DNA of 64,000 bases from Lactuca virosa (lineage: Eukaryota > Streptophyta > Magnoliopsida > Asterales > Asteraceae), in contig CAKMRJ010005523.1 in the NCBI GenBank assembly GCA_928212115.1, forward strand, positions 145,248,337 to 145,312,336. Direction: 5' to 3'. The translations under genes and the position numbers were made by a program. The notes under the pieces were generated by a model. The model had not been told where the DNA came from, did not search any database, and worked only from the letters and a program-made list of their open reading frames with translations. Below, in pieces: positions 22,981 to 35,258 of this stretch (positions are counted from its first letter, which is position 1; every line of letters begins with the position of its first letter).

Positions 22981-23331
22981 TGAAGGGTCTAGTTTATGGT
23001 TTGGGCTAGGCTATCAGTTGTATAGGTCTTAATGGGTCTTTTGTAATGAGATAGAGTTGTTTGGATGTAGTTTACGGTCAAAGTCTATTTATGGCCGTAA
23101 ACCCGATTACGGCCAGCCTTTCCCCTATATATATGGTGTGTCAGAGTCTGTCAGTGGTTGTTGTCAGTCCACAGAGTTTACGGTCATTTGTGTGTGTCCA
23201 AGTTGTACTCGGCGTTTCTCTGATATAAACGTGTGCAAGGCTTGGTTTAATATTCTTCTACTCCATTCTATCTTGTTTGATTGTTATATTGCTTGATCAC
23301 TGGTTAAGATCCTTGATTTCAGGGCCTTACA
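22981..23331 (+). repeat. 5' LTR of H (351 bp)
   Basis: TGAAGGG...GCCTTACA. It carries a TATA box (TATATATAT, 23126-23134) and one GGCCGTAAAC motif cluster at 23081-23116. Confidence 0.95.
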
Positions 23332-23333
23332 AT

Positions 23334-23345
23334 TGGTATCAAAGC
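23334..23345 (+). other. PBS of H
   Basis: TGGTATCAAAGC, one mismatch to the initiator-Met tRNA complement. Confidence 0.85.
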
Positions 23346-23790
23346 AAATCCGGTGTCAAATCATCTTACAATCAAGTTCACGGTCAAAGGAGCTTAGTTT
23401 CGTCATTGTTCGAGGCCTGATTTGGTGTTTTCGAAGCAAAAGGGAATCAGATCTGTTAAAAATTCGTGTTTTCATCAAATTCTAGGCATTTACGGTCAAG
23501 AGTTCACGGCCGTAAACTCCTATTCACGGCCGTAAACTCCTATTCACGGCCGTAAACTAGCAATCTTCAGTGACCGTAAACAGTGTATCTTCAGAAACCG
23601 TAAACATGCAATCTTCAAAGACCGTACACTCCTCAACCGTAAACTCAACCGTAGACTCAACCGTAATTAGCCAACCGTAAACTGTGTTTATGGTCATAAA
23701 CTAGGGGGCCGTCAACTCCCTTTTTGGTGTTTCAGTTTATTTTTTTGGTCATTTTGCGTTTAGAAAATAAAAAAAAACACAAAAACAAAA
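23346..23790 (+). other. Leader of H with ACGGCCGTAAAC repeats
   Basis: Variants of TTCACGGCCGTAAAC and ACCGTAAAC recur from about 23490 to 23715, including three tandem copies at 23505-23560. The palindromic core is also in the LTRs and before the third ORF. Confidence 0.85.
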
Positions 23791-26745
23791 ATGGATTCTC
23801 AAAGTCCAGCAATTCATCATGAATTAGATTCAATCATGGGAACAACCACTCGCATTCCACGCTTGTTATCTGCAGAAGGGTACACAGAATGGAAATACCG
23901 GATTGAGAAATACATCAAGATGAAAGACTTTAAGGTTTGGTGAAGCATTCTCAGAGGACCAGTCAGAATCAATACTACTCTTCCGAATGGACAAATAATT
24001 GACAAAGTGTATGCTGATTACACTGATGAAGACTTCGAACAGGTTGAAGAACAGGAAAGGGCGTTGGCTACTTTAACTATGGCTTTATCTCCTGATATTG
24101 CTCAAGGATTCAGAGAGTATGACTCAGCCAAGGCATTGTGGGAAGCTTTAATTGAGGTCTATGAGGGTAATGAAGACATGAAACTGAGTAGCCAAGACAT
24201 GTTAAGACATAAATTCAATATGTTTAATTATGTTCTTGGAGAAACTCTAGAAGCCCAGTTGCAACGTTTTACTACACTCACCACTGAAATGAGTTCAGCC
24301 GGGATTTATGTGACCAAGTCTGAGATAAACAAAAAGCTGCTGAATTCACTTCCAAAGGCATGTGATATGAATGTGGCTGTCATCAAGAAGACGAAAGATC
24401 TCAATCGTCTCAGTCTTGTCGAAACTATGGCAATCATCAAAGCCTGTGATCTCGATGATAAGCAAAGAGAGATCAATCATGTGAATTCCTACTCGACTGC
24501 AAATCTTGGGATTTCTTCAAATAATGCCTTTTCATCTTTTACCTCCTCTCCAAGTCAAGATTTTTCCGTTCAACAACCTAAGAATCAAACCTTTGTTGCT
24601 CCATCATCTGCACCATTTGTTGCTTCATCATCTATGTCTCATCCACAAAGTCAGTCTTTTGTTGTTACACAAGCTGTTTCCTCCTCCAAAGCACCCGTTA
24701 TGGCTTCTGCTCCAAATCCCAAAGAAAGCGATGAAAACTTAGCTTTTGCCACTGGACTTGTGAATTGCTACATTGCTATTGTAGCTGGAGAGCTTCCACC
24801 TCAAATCTTATTTGCTGATCTGGATCAAATTCATCCAGAAAATGTGGAAGAAATGGATATTACTTGGCAGATAGCAATGACAGTGTTCAGGGCAAAGCAA
24901 TTTGCAAAGAAAACGGGAAATAACAACTGGGGTATGAATGTAGACAAGAAGGTAGGGTTTAACAAGGGCAAGCTTCGATGTTATAATTGCCACGAGCCAG
25001 GTTATTTTGCTCGTGAATGTCCGAAGCCAGACAGAAGGGTAAGCAATGATAGAACAATGGTTCCAGTGGGAAATAGTCGTGGAAGTGTTGCTATCAACAG
25101 TGAGACTGCTAATTTGGCAGTGGTTTCTCAGTCCTTTGACTGGGAGGACCAGATTCAGGCACTGAATATTTCAGGACCTGAGAGTGCTCACTTTGCTCAA
25201 ATCGATGATGCTCCCGAAGAGAAAGCTGAGGTTGATCCTGAAGAAGAGATGATGGAGTTGCAATTCGCCTTTATGGTATCTTCTACTCCAGAACCTGAGA
25301 AGAAAGAGGTAAGTCGGTCTTCCTGTTCTCAAACATGCATTGATAATGTCAAAAATTTACTTGAGCATATAGAATTATTGCGTAGAGAGAACGAGGACCT
25401 AAAATATGAAGGATATCAACTTAGGAAAGGACAAAAACCTCTAAAAGCTCAATTAGAAGAAAAAACAAATGATTTTAGGAAACTTCAGGAAGAGTATAGC
25501 AATAAGTGTGCCAATTATAGATTTGTAACTGAACAACTTGCTGAGTTAACTGCTGAGCTTGACACATGGAAAAACAAATTTGAAAATGCCAATTTTAATT
25601 TTAGAAAATTTGATGTGTCGAGTGAAGTAGTTACCACAATGATGGAAAACAATTTGAGATTTAAAAATAATCAGTCAAAGGGTTTAGGATATGATAAAGT
25701 GCCACCTCCTTTTAATCATACCTATTCTAATAACCTTTTTGACAAAAGAGGAAATGGACAGAGAGCCACATCTTAAATATGGGTTTGTGTCAGGAGGTAG
25801 TATTAATGTTGAAAATACTAATGTTTCTACTTCCCATGCAGATCAATCTTTAATTCAATCAAAGCAAGAAGCTGAAGGATGTGTTTCTGAAAATAAAAAT
25901 GTTTCTGAACCTGTTGTTTTTATTTCAAATGATAACTCTTTTGTTTCTGATGTTGACATCAATGATGTATCCTGTGATGGTTCTGCATCACAAAATGAAA
26001 ATTCAAACCTTTTCGATATATTTGATGATTTGTTTGACATTACTGATGTTTCTGTTTCAAGCACATCCACTTCACCAATCACACAACATGGTTCACCCTC
26101 ATCTATCACACAATTTGATTCTTGCACATGTTCTTGTGGGAAAAGTAAGGGTGTCAGTAAAGAAAGTAAATCAGACAAAGGCAGTACCAGTTACAATAAT
26201 AATAAGCAAATTTGTTTTAACTGTGGTACTGCCGGTCACATCGCTAGGAATTGTCCTAATAGGGTATTTGTGCATTTTTCGTCCCCCAAAGAGGAGAGAA
26301 CGAGTCTCGAGGAATGTCTTTAACTAGAAAGACCTCGAGATCTCGCCCTCGAGATGATGATTGGAAGGCTAATCAAAATAAGAAAAGGGCAGTTTTTCAA
26401 AAGAATAAACAGGTTTTCAATAATAAAGTCACAAATAGTTTGCCAAAATCGAACAAAGCTAAGCCGAGGTCGGTTTCGTCAAAGAGAAGATCTGGATCTT
26501 CAACCACTTCTGGTAGAAAATCCAAGTGCTCTAAGCAAACGGAAAAGAAAAATGTTTCAAAAACACCCGTGATTTTTCAAAAACCTAAATACCAGTGGGT
26601 GCCCAAATTTACTTCCAACCAATCATCGTCATCCTCTAAAAGTGATTTAAATGATGATTCAAAATCAAAAGGTTCAAAAGAAAAATATGTGAACGTAAAG
26701 GGTCTACCCAGGAAAGTAATGACCTGGGTCCCCAAATCTAAATGA
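23791..26745 (+). pseudogene. gag: gag of element H
   Basis: ATG at 23791 follows an A-rich leader. A TGA at 23941-23943 interrupts codon 51. The frame is then open to 25776 and holds the Copia gag region (ALATLTMALSPDIAQGFREY, then CYNCHEPGYFARECPK, a CCHC knuckle at 24979-25020). A coiled-coil follows at about 25350-25600. A frame change near 25750 leads to a second CCHC knuckle (CFNCGTAGHIARNCPN, 26213-26254). A further change near 26315 opens a Ser/Lys-rich tail ending in TGA 26743-26745, which overlaps the pol ATG. Role: capsid/nucleocapsid protein. Its length (about 980 codons) is typical of Sireviruses. Confidence 0.85.
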
Positions 26746-29700
26746 TCCCGCTCATTCTGCAGGGACAGTTGCGGAGGATTGTCGTCAGACCTTGGTATGT
26801 CGACAGCGGCTGCTCCCGACATATGACAGGAGACATCTCCCAGTTGAACGAAATTGAAACTTTTAATGAGGGATACGTTTCCTTTGCGGGCGGAGAAGAC
26901 GGAAAAATCACTCAGAAAGGAACTGTGTCAAATGGAGTGCTGAGTTTCGAGAACATCAACTATGCTCCCGAGTTAAAGCATAGCTTGTTGAGTGTCTCCC
27001 AGATTTGTGACAAGGGTTATTCAACTCACTTCACTGATAAGGAATGTCTGATTCTGAAGCCAGGCATTTTCATCCCGGATGAGTGGATTCTTGTTAAATC
27101 AAAGCGGGATGGAAATGCTTACATCATCAACATGAATAGCAACATTCCTGAACAAGTCACCTGCCTCTTTTCAAAAGTCTCAGAACAAAATGCTATGCTG
27201 TGGCACCGACGACTCGGTCATGCGAACGCTAAGAATCTGAATCGTCTTGCTAAAAATGAAATGGTGCGTGGCCTACCTGTCAGAGACTTTATTACTTTCC
27301 AAAAGTGTGTGTCATGTGCCCAGGGAAAGCATCACAGAAAACCACACCTGCCAAAACAGGTCAATTCAATCAGCCAGGTGCTCCAATTATTGCATATCGA
27401 CTTATTTGGTCCGATCAATGTCCTAAGCATCAACATAAATTCATACTGTCTAGTTGTGATCGATGACTTCTCGCGGTTCTCGTGGGTCTTCTTCTTATCC
27501 AACAAAGCTGGGGTATCTGATTTGATTAAGAAGTTCATCGTAATGATAGAAAACCAAACCAATAACCGGGTGAAGGCGCTTCGAAGTGATAATGGAACAG
27601 AATTGAAGAATGCGGTTTCTGATCACTTCTGCGCAGAAAAGGGAATCGTGCGTCAATACAGTTCCGTTCGCACGCCTCAACAAAACGGTGTTGCTGAATG
27701 GAGAAATCGAACATTGCAAGACGCTACAAGGATGATGCTGTGTGACTCAAAGTTGCCAGTTTTCTTTTGGGCTGAGGCGATCAACACAGCATGTTATGTA
27801 CAAAATCGTGTTCTGATCAACAAAGCTCAGATGAAGACTCCGTACGAAATTCTATATGGTCACAAGCCATCTGTCAGTCATTTCCGCGTATTTGGCTGCC
27901 CTTGTACCCTTCTTCACCTAGAGTCCAACCCGAAGTTCAATGCCAAAGCTGATGACTGCTATTTTGTGGGGTATGCTGCTCGCACTGCGTACAGGGTCTA
28001 CAACAAAAGAACAAAGCAAATCGTAGAATCCTTCGATGTGCGCTGGTTGGAGGAGAATGAAACGGATGCTAGAGTGGGTCCTGATTGGCTGTTTGATTAC
28101 ACATCTTTGTTCCAATCATTCAATGTGTGTTCAGATACTTTATCTGGTTCTACTTCTGGTTCGAAGACTGTACCTGAAGATAAAGACGAAGAGGTTGTTT
28201 ACAGACCGCCGATAGTGTCTTCTGCAATTCCTATGGTGGAGTCATCTATTCCAATTACTTGTCCAGAATCTCCAAGTCAACAACACGCTCCAGATGCTGA
28301 TGCTACACCTCTTACTCCTGTTGAAAGAGAGTTCATGTCCACAGATGTTTCCGCTGTTACTCAAACTTTTATGGAACTTCTCTTTCCTGGGCAAATTGCT
28401 AATGAGTTTCTGGCAGATCCTTCTAACACGACAGTTTTGTCTGAAGTGGATCATTCGACAAATGATGGAGTTATCAACATTCACAATCTTCCCGTTTCAA
28501 TCAATGTCATCAGCCAGGAGATACCTTCTCGTATTCAACGCGATCATCCGATCAAAAATGTCATTGGCCAGCTGGGTGATGGTGTTCAAACAAGAAGTCA
28601 GAGTGGAGATGTTAATACATGTCTCTATTCTTGCTTTATCTCTCAAATTGAGCCAATGAATGTTGAAATGGCTTTGAATGAGCCCAGCTGGGTAGATGCT
28701 ATGCACGAAGAGTTAAATCAATTTGAAAAGCTCGGGGTTTGGACGCTGGTTGAACTACCTAAGGGTAAAAAGGCTCTTGACACACGCTGGGTATATCGCA
28801 ATAAGCAGGATGATTCCGGAGTCATAGTGCCCAATAAGGCGAGATTGGTGGTTCGTGGGTTTAGACAGATCGAGGATCTTCACTACACCGAGGTTTTTGC
28901 TCCGGTGGCTCGCCTGGAGGCTATCCATATCTTCCTTGCATACGCTTCCTACATGAACTTCACGGTTTACCAGATGGATGTCAAGACTGCCTTCTTGTAT
29001 GGCAAGGTGAAGGAAGAAATCTACGTTGATCAACCTCCTGGGTTTGTTAACTCAAAGTTTCCCAATCATGTCTACAAGTTGGACAAGGCATTGTATGGGT
29101 TACATCAAGCTCCTCGAGCATGGTATGCAACTCTCACAAAGCACTTGCTCGAGCATTGATATTCTCGTGGCACTATCGATCAAACCTTGTTCGTCAAGAA
29201 TGTGGGTAATGATCAGATTCTAGTTCAGATCTATGTTGACGACATTATCTTTGGGTCTACAAATCTGCAACTATGCAAAGAGTTTGAAGGAGTTATGAAA
29301 AAGAGGTTTGAGATGAGTTCGTTGGGTGAAATGACCATGTTTTTGGGGCTTCAGGTCCAACAGAAGTCAACCGGAATCCTGCTCCATCAAGCAAAGTATG
29401 TGGAGGATATGCTGGAGAAGTTCGGGTTCCGAGATGCTAAACCTGCAATGACACCGATGGCCGAAAGACCCCTGCTGACTCCGGATACTGATGGTGAACC
29501 CGTAGATCAGACCGACTACAGATCGATGATCGGATCGTTGATGTATCTAACTGCAAGCCGAACAGACATCATGTTTGCAGTTTGTCAATGTGCTCGATAT
29601 CAGGCCAATCCTAAACTTTCACATCTTATTGCTGTCAAAAGAATCTTTCGGTATCTCAAAGACAACCCAAAATTGGGTCTTTGGTATCCGAAAAATTCTG

Positions 29701-30178
29701 AATTTGATTTATATGCTTTTGTTGACAGTAATTATGGAGGCTGTGAGCTTGACAGGAAATCAACGTCAGGAGGGTGTCAATTTCTCGGTGATCGTCTGGT
29801 GTCGTGGCAATGCAAGAAACAACACACCGTCTCAACCTCAACAGTAGAAGCATAATATGTTGATGCCTCTGCTTGTTGTTCTCAAGTTATATGGATCCAA
29901 CATCAGCTGTTGGATTACGCTTTGAACTATCTAGAAACCCCTATTTTTTTGATAATGAGGCTGCAATTCAGATTGCTAAAAATCCAGTCCAGCATTCGAA
30001 AACCAAGCACATTGACATCAAAATTCATTTCATCAGAGATTGTTATGAGTGTTCGCTCATTTGGCTGGAACAGGTTCCCACTACTAATAATGTGGCGGAT
30101 CTGTTCACAAAGCCGTTTAACAAAGCTCGATTCGATGTGCTTGTGAGCTTTTTGAAAATGATACGTTTTGAGGACTAA
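26742..30178 (+). pseudogene. pol: pol of element H (protease, integrase, RT, RNase H)
   Basis: ATG at 26742 overlaps the gag stop (ATGA). Protease: WYVDSGCSRHMTG, catalytic Asp about residue 21. The pre-integrase HHCC region (WHRRLGH...CVSCAQGKH) precedes the integrase core with D220, D283 and E319, an exact D,D-35-E. RT starts with KARLVVRGF and includes QMDVKTAFLYG (Asp 746). A TGA at 29157-29159 interrupts RT. YVDD lies at 29232-29243, downstream of it. RNase H follows (VDSNYGG, then DNEAA) with a TAA at 29853-29855 and a frame change in a T run near 29945. It ends at 30178. All catalytic motifs of protease, integrase and RT are preserved, so decay is limited. Confidence 0.92.
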
Positions 30179-32073
30179 TTTTTGCTCTAGGTTAGTTTGA
30201 ATATGCGCATTTTAATTTCACTCTCACCCATGCACAAATTTAGGGGGAGAAATAAAAACAAAACAAAAATTAGAAAATTTTAAAAAAATCCAAAAACATT
30301 AGAAAATCATAAAATCCAAAAATATGTTGTCAATGGAATGTGCTAGCAGGTGATGTGTTGGGAAGTGATATAATCATGTGATAACATGCAATCTGAATCT
30401 GTGTAAGGTACCAACATTGAATTGTATAAGCTCTGTTCGATGCGCTGGTAGGCACGAAGGGTTTTAAAATGGACTTGACTAGGATCAGATGAACTTAAGG
30501 AATTTAGAGACTCGACAAATTTTGACCTAGATAGTTCCATTTAGCCTGAATACGACGCTTGGGTAGGTTGAGCAGAGAGATATACATGGGAGTCTGCAGA
30601 TACACTAAATGATCTATATCTAGAACTGTGGATTAACTTTTCCTCGATGTGCGGACTTTGACCTTAATTCTGGTATTGACGGGGCAACTGGGGAATTCCG
30701 ATAAATTAGGTCTGTAGAAAGTTATTTTCTTTCTTTCTTACTGTCAGTTATATGTTACCTCCTCTATGTGATCGAAAGATCCGACCTGGACTGCAACATA
30801 TGCAACTCTGTCTCTCTGCATCTTCTATCTATGCAATTCTTCCTGTCTGTTAGTCATATGATGTCTCCTTTGCGTGATTGAAATACATCCGACCTGGTAC
30901 ATAGCATATGCACCATTCTACTTCTCAAACCTTTCTAAATCTGGTTAGTCATATGTTAACCCCTCTGCGTGATTGGAAGAGATCCGACCTGGGTGTATAA
31001 CATATGCATTCTTAATCTGTCGTCTCCCATAATAATTGTCTGCTCACCTAAAGTAAGGAGTACTTTGGAAGTTCCTGATTATTTGGGTATATCAGGAAGC
31101 GGGAAACACGTTCTAGTACAACTAAAATTGAACATTTATAGGTTATCTGTAGATCTCGCTGCTCAATTTAGGTGGACAACAATATCCTTGGTCGTCGTCA
31201 GCTGAATGTTCTTTTAGGAATATTATCTAAGTTCATAGGATCTAATGTCGTGTCACTTATAGTATGTCCTAAATTTGTCACAACCTTCGTGTTTAAGTGG
31301 ACCACAATACCGGCGATCGACCAGACATGGACATGAAGGTAGAAATATCGATAAGCGGAGTAAGGCTGTCTAATAACTTTGATCCCAATATCACAAAAAT
31401 ATTATTAGCGTTAGTTGAAGTGAAATTAGTGTTAATTCATTTTAATTTCAATTTTATTTTTTATTTTTTATTTTATTTTTATTTTTTAATTTTAAAATTT
31501 ATTTTATTTTCTTTTCATTTTTTGTCCTCAAAATGTTTTATTTTTAAATTTTTGGGTATTGGACTTTAATTTTAAAGGCTTTATGGATTGCAGCCCAACT
31601 TTTCTTGGCCCAGGTATATATATAGAAGTGTTCAGGCAAAAACACTTTTCACTCCTCATTTTCTAGTTATCGGCCGCAAACTCCTAAATTCTCCCTCTCT
31701 CTAAATTTTTTTTGTGATTTTTCGAGAAATTGAGTGTTCGAATCTGAAGGTATACTGTTTTCGATCATCAATAGGCTGTTCGCACTCAAAATCGATTTGT
31801 TTTAAGGACTTAATTGAAGAAAATTCGATCTGTTGGCGTTTACGGCCAGACCGTTTACGACCAGGTGTTTACGGCCAGGTGTTTATGGCCAGCTGTTTAC
31901 AGCCAGCTCATTTACAGCCAGACCGTTTACCGCCAGCTGTTTACGGCCGTGAACTCCCTTTCGTCAACAAAAATTTTGACTTTTCTTCATTGAATTGTAA
32001 AATGAGTAAAACATCAATTTTAAATGATTAAATAAATTGTTTTCTCACTTGGCTTGGTTTAGTGCAGACTGAA
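30179..32073 (+). other. Spacer between pol and third ORF of H
   Basis: Non-coding. It begins with an internal purine tract TTTAGGGGGAGAAA (30239-30252). It holds three copies of a roughly 100-bp repeat (near 30741, 30843, 30941, each with TCATATG and GATCCGACCTGG), a TATA box at 31615-31624, a pyrimidine-rich start region and a cluster of TTTACGGCCAG motifs (31837-31953). It ends in an acceptor-like TTTAGTGCAG at 32058-32067, seven bases before the ORF start. Confidence 0.75.
31615..31624 (+). promoter_or_regulatory. TATA box in front of the third ORF of H
   Basis: GGTATATATATAGAAG followed by CTCCCTCTCTCTAAA looks like a promoter and start region. It lies about 450 bp upstream of the ORF start. 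Confidence 0.45.
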
Positions 32074-34854
32074 ATGGCAGAACTCAAATTCGCTGACAGT
32101 CACAATCTTGCTATTCTCTTGGCTGATCCTCCTGCTGCTCACGAAGAATTCAAATCAATGGTGCATGGACTGCAAAAATGTTGTCTGACTACTAGTCTGA
32201 CTATTTATCCAGCAATCTATCAGGACTTGATCAAAGAATTCTGGAGGTCAGCAGATGTGAGGAAAGGAAGTGATGGATCTGTTTTTGTTGAAGCTACAGT
32301 CAAAGATTGCAAAATCATCATCACAGAACAGTTCATCAGGAATGTTCTAAAAATTGACTATCAATCAACCTTTCCCTCTGAGATTGAAATCGTCCAAGTT
32401 GAGGAATTTCTCATCAAAATGGGATATGAAGGTGTCTTCCCTCCGACTATGAGGAAGTTGTTGCCACCGTTCTGGAGGTTCTTAGCTCATGTCTTTGTGA
32501 GCTGCATATAAGGAAGACGAACCGATGCATATGAGATCTCTTTGCGGAACACAGGAGCTATCATCGCTCTTGCTGCGGGATTTGACTTCAATTTTTCTAA
32601 GTTCATTCTGGACAAGTTTGTGGTGAACATCAAAGAGAAGACAAGAGAAAAATTCTTGGTGTACCCTAAATTCATTCAAGTGTTCATTAATGAGCAATTT
32701 CCCGCGATGACTAATGAAGAAGAAACCCTCGACATGAAGTCTCTTGGTCCGAACACCGTCGGGTTAATGAAGCAAAACCGAAAGGGAAAAATTACTTTTC
32801 AAGGAAAGTATCCCTTCGTGAAGTTTGGCTTGTTTGCCGATTCATGTGAGGCATCTGAGTCTCATGTATCATCAGACCGCGTAACCTCTGAAGATGACAT
32901 CTTTTCTGAAGATGATGTTATTTCGGTTTCTGATCATGAAGATAATGTAGTTACACCTATTGCTATCGTGGCCAAAGAGCACAACTTGCAATCTGTGCAT
33001 GTTGAGAGTGACTACAATGAGGAAACGATGGAGGATGCTACTGAAAAAGAAGGAGATGATAATGATTCATTTAATGATTTTGATCTTTCAGGTTATGACA
33101 AGGATGACATTTCTCTGAATTTTGGAGGCAATGATAACCTCTTGTCCAATGAAGAACTTGACTCGTTTTTTGACAATATCCGTGATGTTGCTCATCCAGC
33201 AAAGGAGATAAGGGATACAGAAGATGTTCTTGAAACAACGCCTCCTACTTCCAACCAAATGGCTGACACTTCAACACCTATGGAGACAACTTCAGGGATT
33301 CCTCCCCTTGAGGATGTTATTCCTACTACTGAGCCATCTGTGAGTGAACTGTTGACGACTCAGACCACCCAGACTCCATTGAAAAGGAGAAGACTTGATC
33401 CAAAACCGGGGGTATTAATTCCAGATCTATCTCAAGGCCATCAGACTCAACCAACAACTACTCCAACAACTACTTTTGATGCTGATTCATCTGTACCATT
33501 CCACGAAGGACCAAGCACCACTTTTGAAGTTGGTGTTTCATCAGCTCCCCCGGGATCACCTCCTCCTAGGCCTTCTCATGATGCTGCCTCTGAGAGGCTT
33601 GCTATGCATCTGGCCCTACAACAAAGCTCAATGCCTTCCTCCCGTGATAAAGGAATTTATATAGAGGAAAGCCACTCAGGAAAGGATGATTCCACAATAC
33701 ACAAATTTAGAAAGGAGATCAGCGTGCTAAACCAGAAAAACATTGAGCTTGATATTCGTGTAGCTGATCTTGAAGCCGAAAAAGCTCAGCTTAACATTCG
33801 TGTTGCAGATCTTGAAGCAGATAAGACTTTGAAATCAACACAAATCTCTGATCTGCAAACACACATGGGAACCTTAACTGCAAGCTACTTTGACTTGAAG
33901 AAGAAGCTAGCAGAGGAATTTGGCGACAAATTCAAATCATCCGTTCAACAATTCAATGCTGGACAATCATCTCAAGATCCTCCTATTGACCCGCCCACTG
34001 AACGAAGAACTCGTATCGTTGATCGCTTTGAAAAGGAACCCGTTCAAGCACCCAATGTTGCTGCACTAAAACGCGCCAAATTAGCAGCATCCGACAAGAA
34101 GAAGCAACTATTGTTCAGGAAGAGCTCAAATCAGAATGCTCCTGGAGATGAACCCAAAGTCACTGTCACTGATCTTGAAAAGAAAAGATTTGGACACGAG
34201 TACGGTGATAGATCAGGAATTGTCTCATGGGGCTTTCATGACAGGTTAAACATGTGGATAGTGAAACGCAAAAGCTCAAACGTGGAGTATTATAAAGACT
34301 TCCATGATTTTAGTTCATGGACAAGGGTTGATCTTTCAGAATTATCCAATGCTCCATTTGCAAATCCATCAGGTGATCCACGGGCAACTCATTTCAAGCT
34401 CTATTTGGAGAACCAAGTAAAGAAGGTATTTCCTAACATGAAGACTGTTGGGTCTATCATTTAAAGATTCCCTGACATGCTGGATCCCAAGGCAAATAAG
34501 CCTTTCCAGACTGTGATGTGGCCACCGACCAACCAAGTTAGGCAGATTCCTGTGTTGCAGAACTTCAGTGATGGATCTCTTGCGAATAAGCATTACTGGG
34601 TGTATGATGAAACCACTGCGTCTGCCATCATCAAGTTTCAAGATGGTTGCTTTCGCATGTTCGACAAAAAAGACCTACTTCAATTTGGAAAGTGGGATAT
34701 TCATCATTTGGCACAACATCAGATCAAAGTGGCTGAAGAGATCTTCGAGAGTGCTGCTAAAGAATACACATCAATGGTTGTGGAGATCATCGCAAAAGAG
34801 ATGTGGCGTGGCGCGATGGGGGGATCCGATGTGTTGATTGTTGAAAAGGACTAA
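32074..34854 (+). pseudogene. Third (envelope-like) ORF of element H
   Basis: ATG at 32074 (MAELKFADSHN) starts a frame of about 925 codons, interrupted only by in-frame TAA at 32509-32511 and at 34462-34464. The N-terminal 220 residues are conserved-looking and globular (WRFLAHVF, FDFNFSKFI, YPKFIQVFI). The middle is acidic and Ser/Thr/Pro-rich. A coiled-coil with repeated RVADLEAEKAQL units lies near 33700-33930. The C-terminal part resumes order (HYWVYDETTASAIIKFQDG). No enzyme motif or convincing signal peptide is seen. Similar ORFs follow pol in Asteraceae Sirevirus-like elements, where 'envelope-like' is a label by position; no function is established. Confidence 0.75.
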
Positions 34855-34870
34855 GTCAAAGCTAGCCTCA

Positions 34871-34884
34871 AACCAAGGGGGAGA
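34871..34884 (+). other. PPT of H
   Basis: AACCAAGGGGGAGA, directly before the 3' LTR. Confidence 0.9.
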
Positions 34885-34885
34885 T

Positions 34886-35253
34886 TGAAGGGTCTAGTTT
34901 ATGGTTTGGGCTAGGCTATCAGTTGTATAGGTCTTAATGAGTCTTTTATAATGAAATAGAGTTGTTTGGATGTAGTTTACGGTCAAAGTCTGTTTACGGC
35001 CGTAAACAGGTTTACGGCCGTAAACCCGTTTACGGCCAGCCTTTCCCATATATATAGGGTGTGTCAGAGTCTGTCAGTGGTTGTTGTCAGTCCACAGAGT
35101 TTACGGTCATTTGTGTGTGTCCAGTTGTACTCGACGTTTCTTTGATATAAACGTGTGCAAGGCTTGGTTTAATCTTCTTCTACTCCATTCTATCTTGTTT
35201 GATTGTTAGATTGCTTGATCACTGGTTAAGATCCTTGATTTCAGGGCCTTACA
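34886..35253 (+). repeat. 3' LTR of H (368 bp)
   Basis: It is 17 bp longer than the 5' LTR, mainly because it has one more TTTACGGCCGTAAAC unit (34977-35040). TATA box at 35048-35056. Confidence 0.95.
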
Positions 35254-35258
35254 TTTGT

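Larger units (their letters stand above)
22981..35253 (+). mobile_element. Complete Sirevirus-like Copia element H with extra 3' ORF
   Basis: LTRs at 22981-23331 and 34886-35253 have TG...CA borders. The TSD TTTGT is perfect (22976-22980 and 35254-35258). PBS at 23334-23345, PPT at 34871-34884. Order: leader, gag with two zinc knuckles, protease, integrase, RT, RNase H, 1.9-kb spacer, third ORF. Integrase before RT defines Copia. Long gag and an additional ORF after pol are known in the Sirevirus (SIRE/Maximus) lineage. A handful of stops and shifts break gag, pol and the third ORF. Confidence 0.93.
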
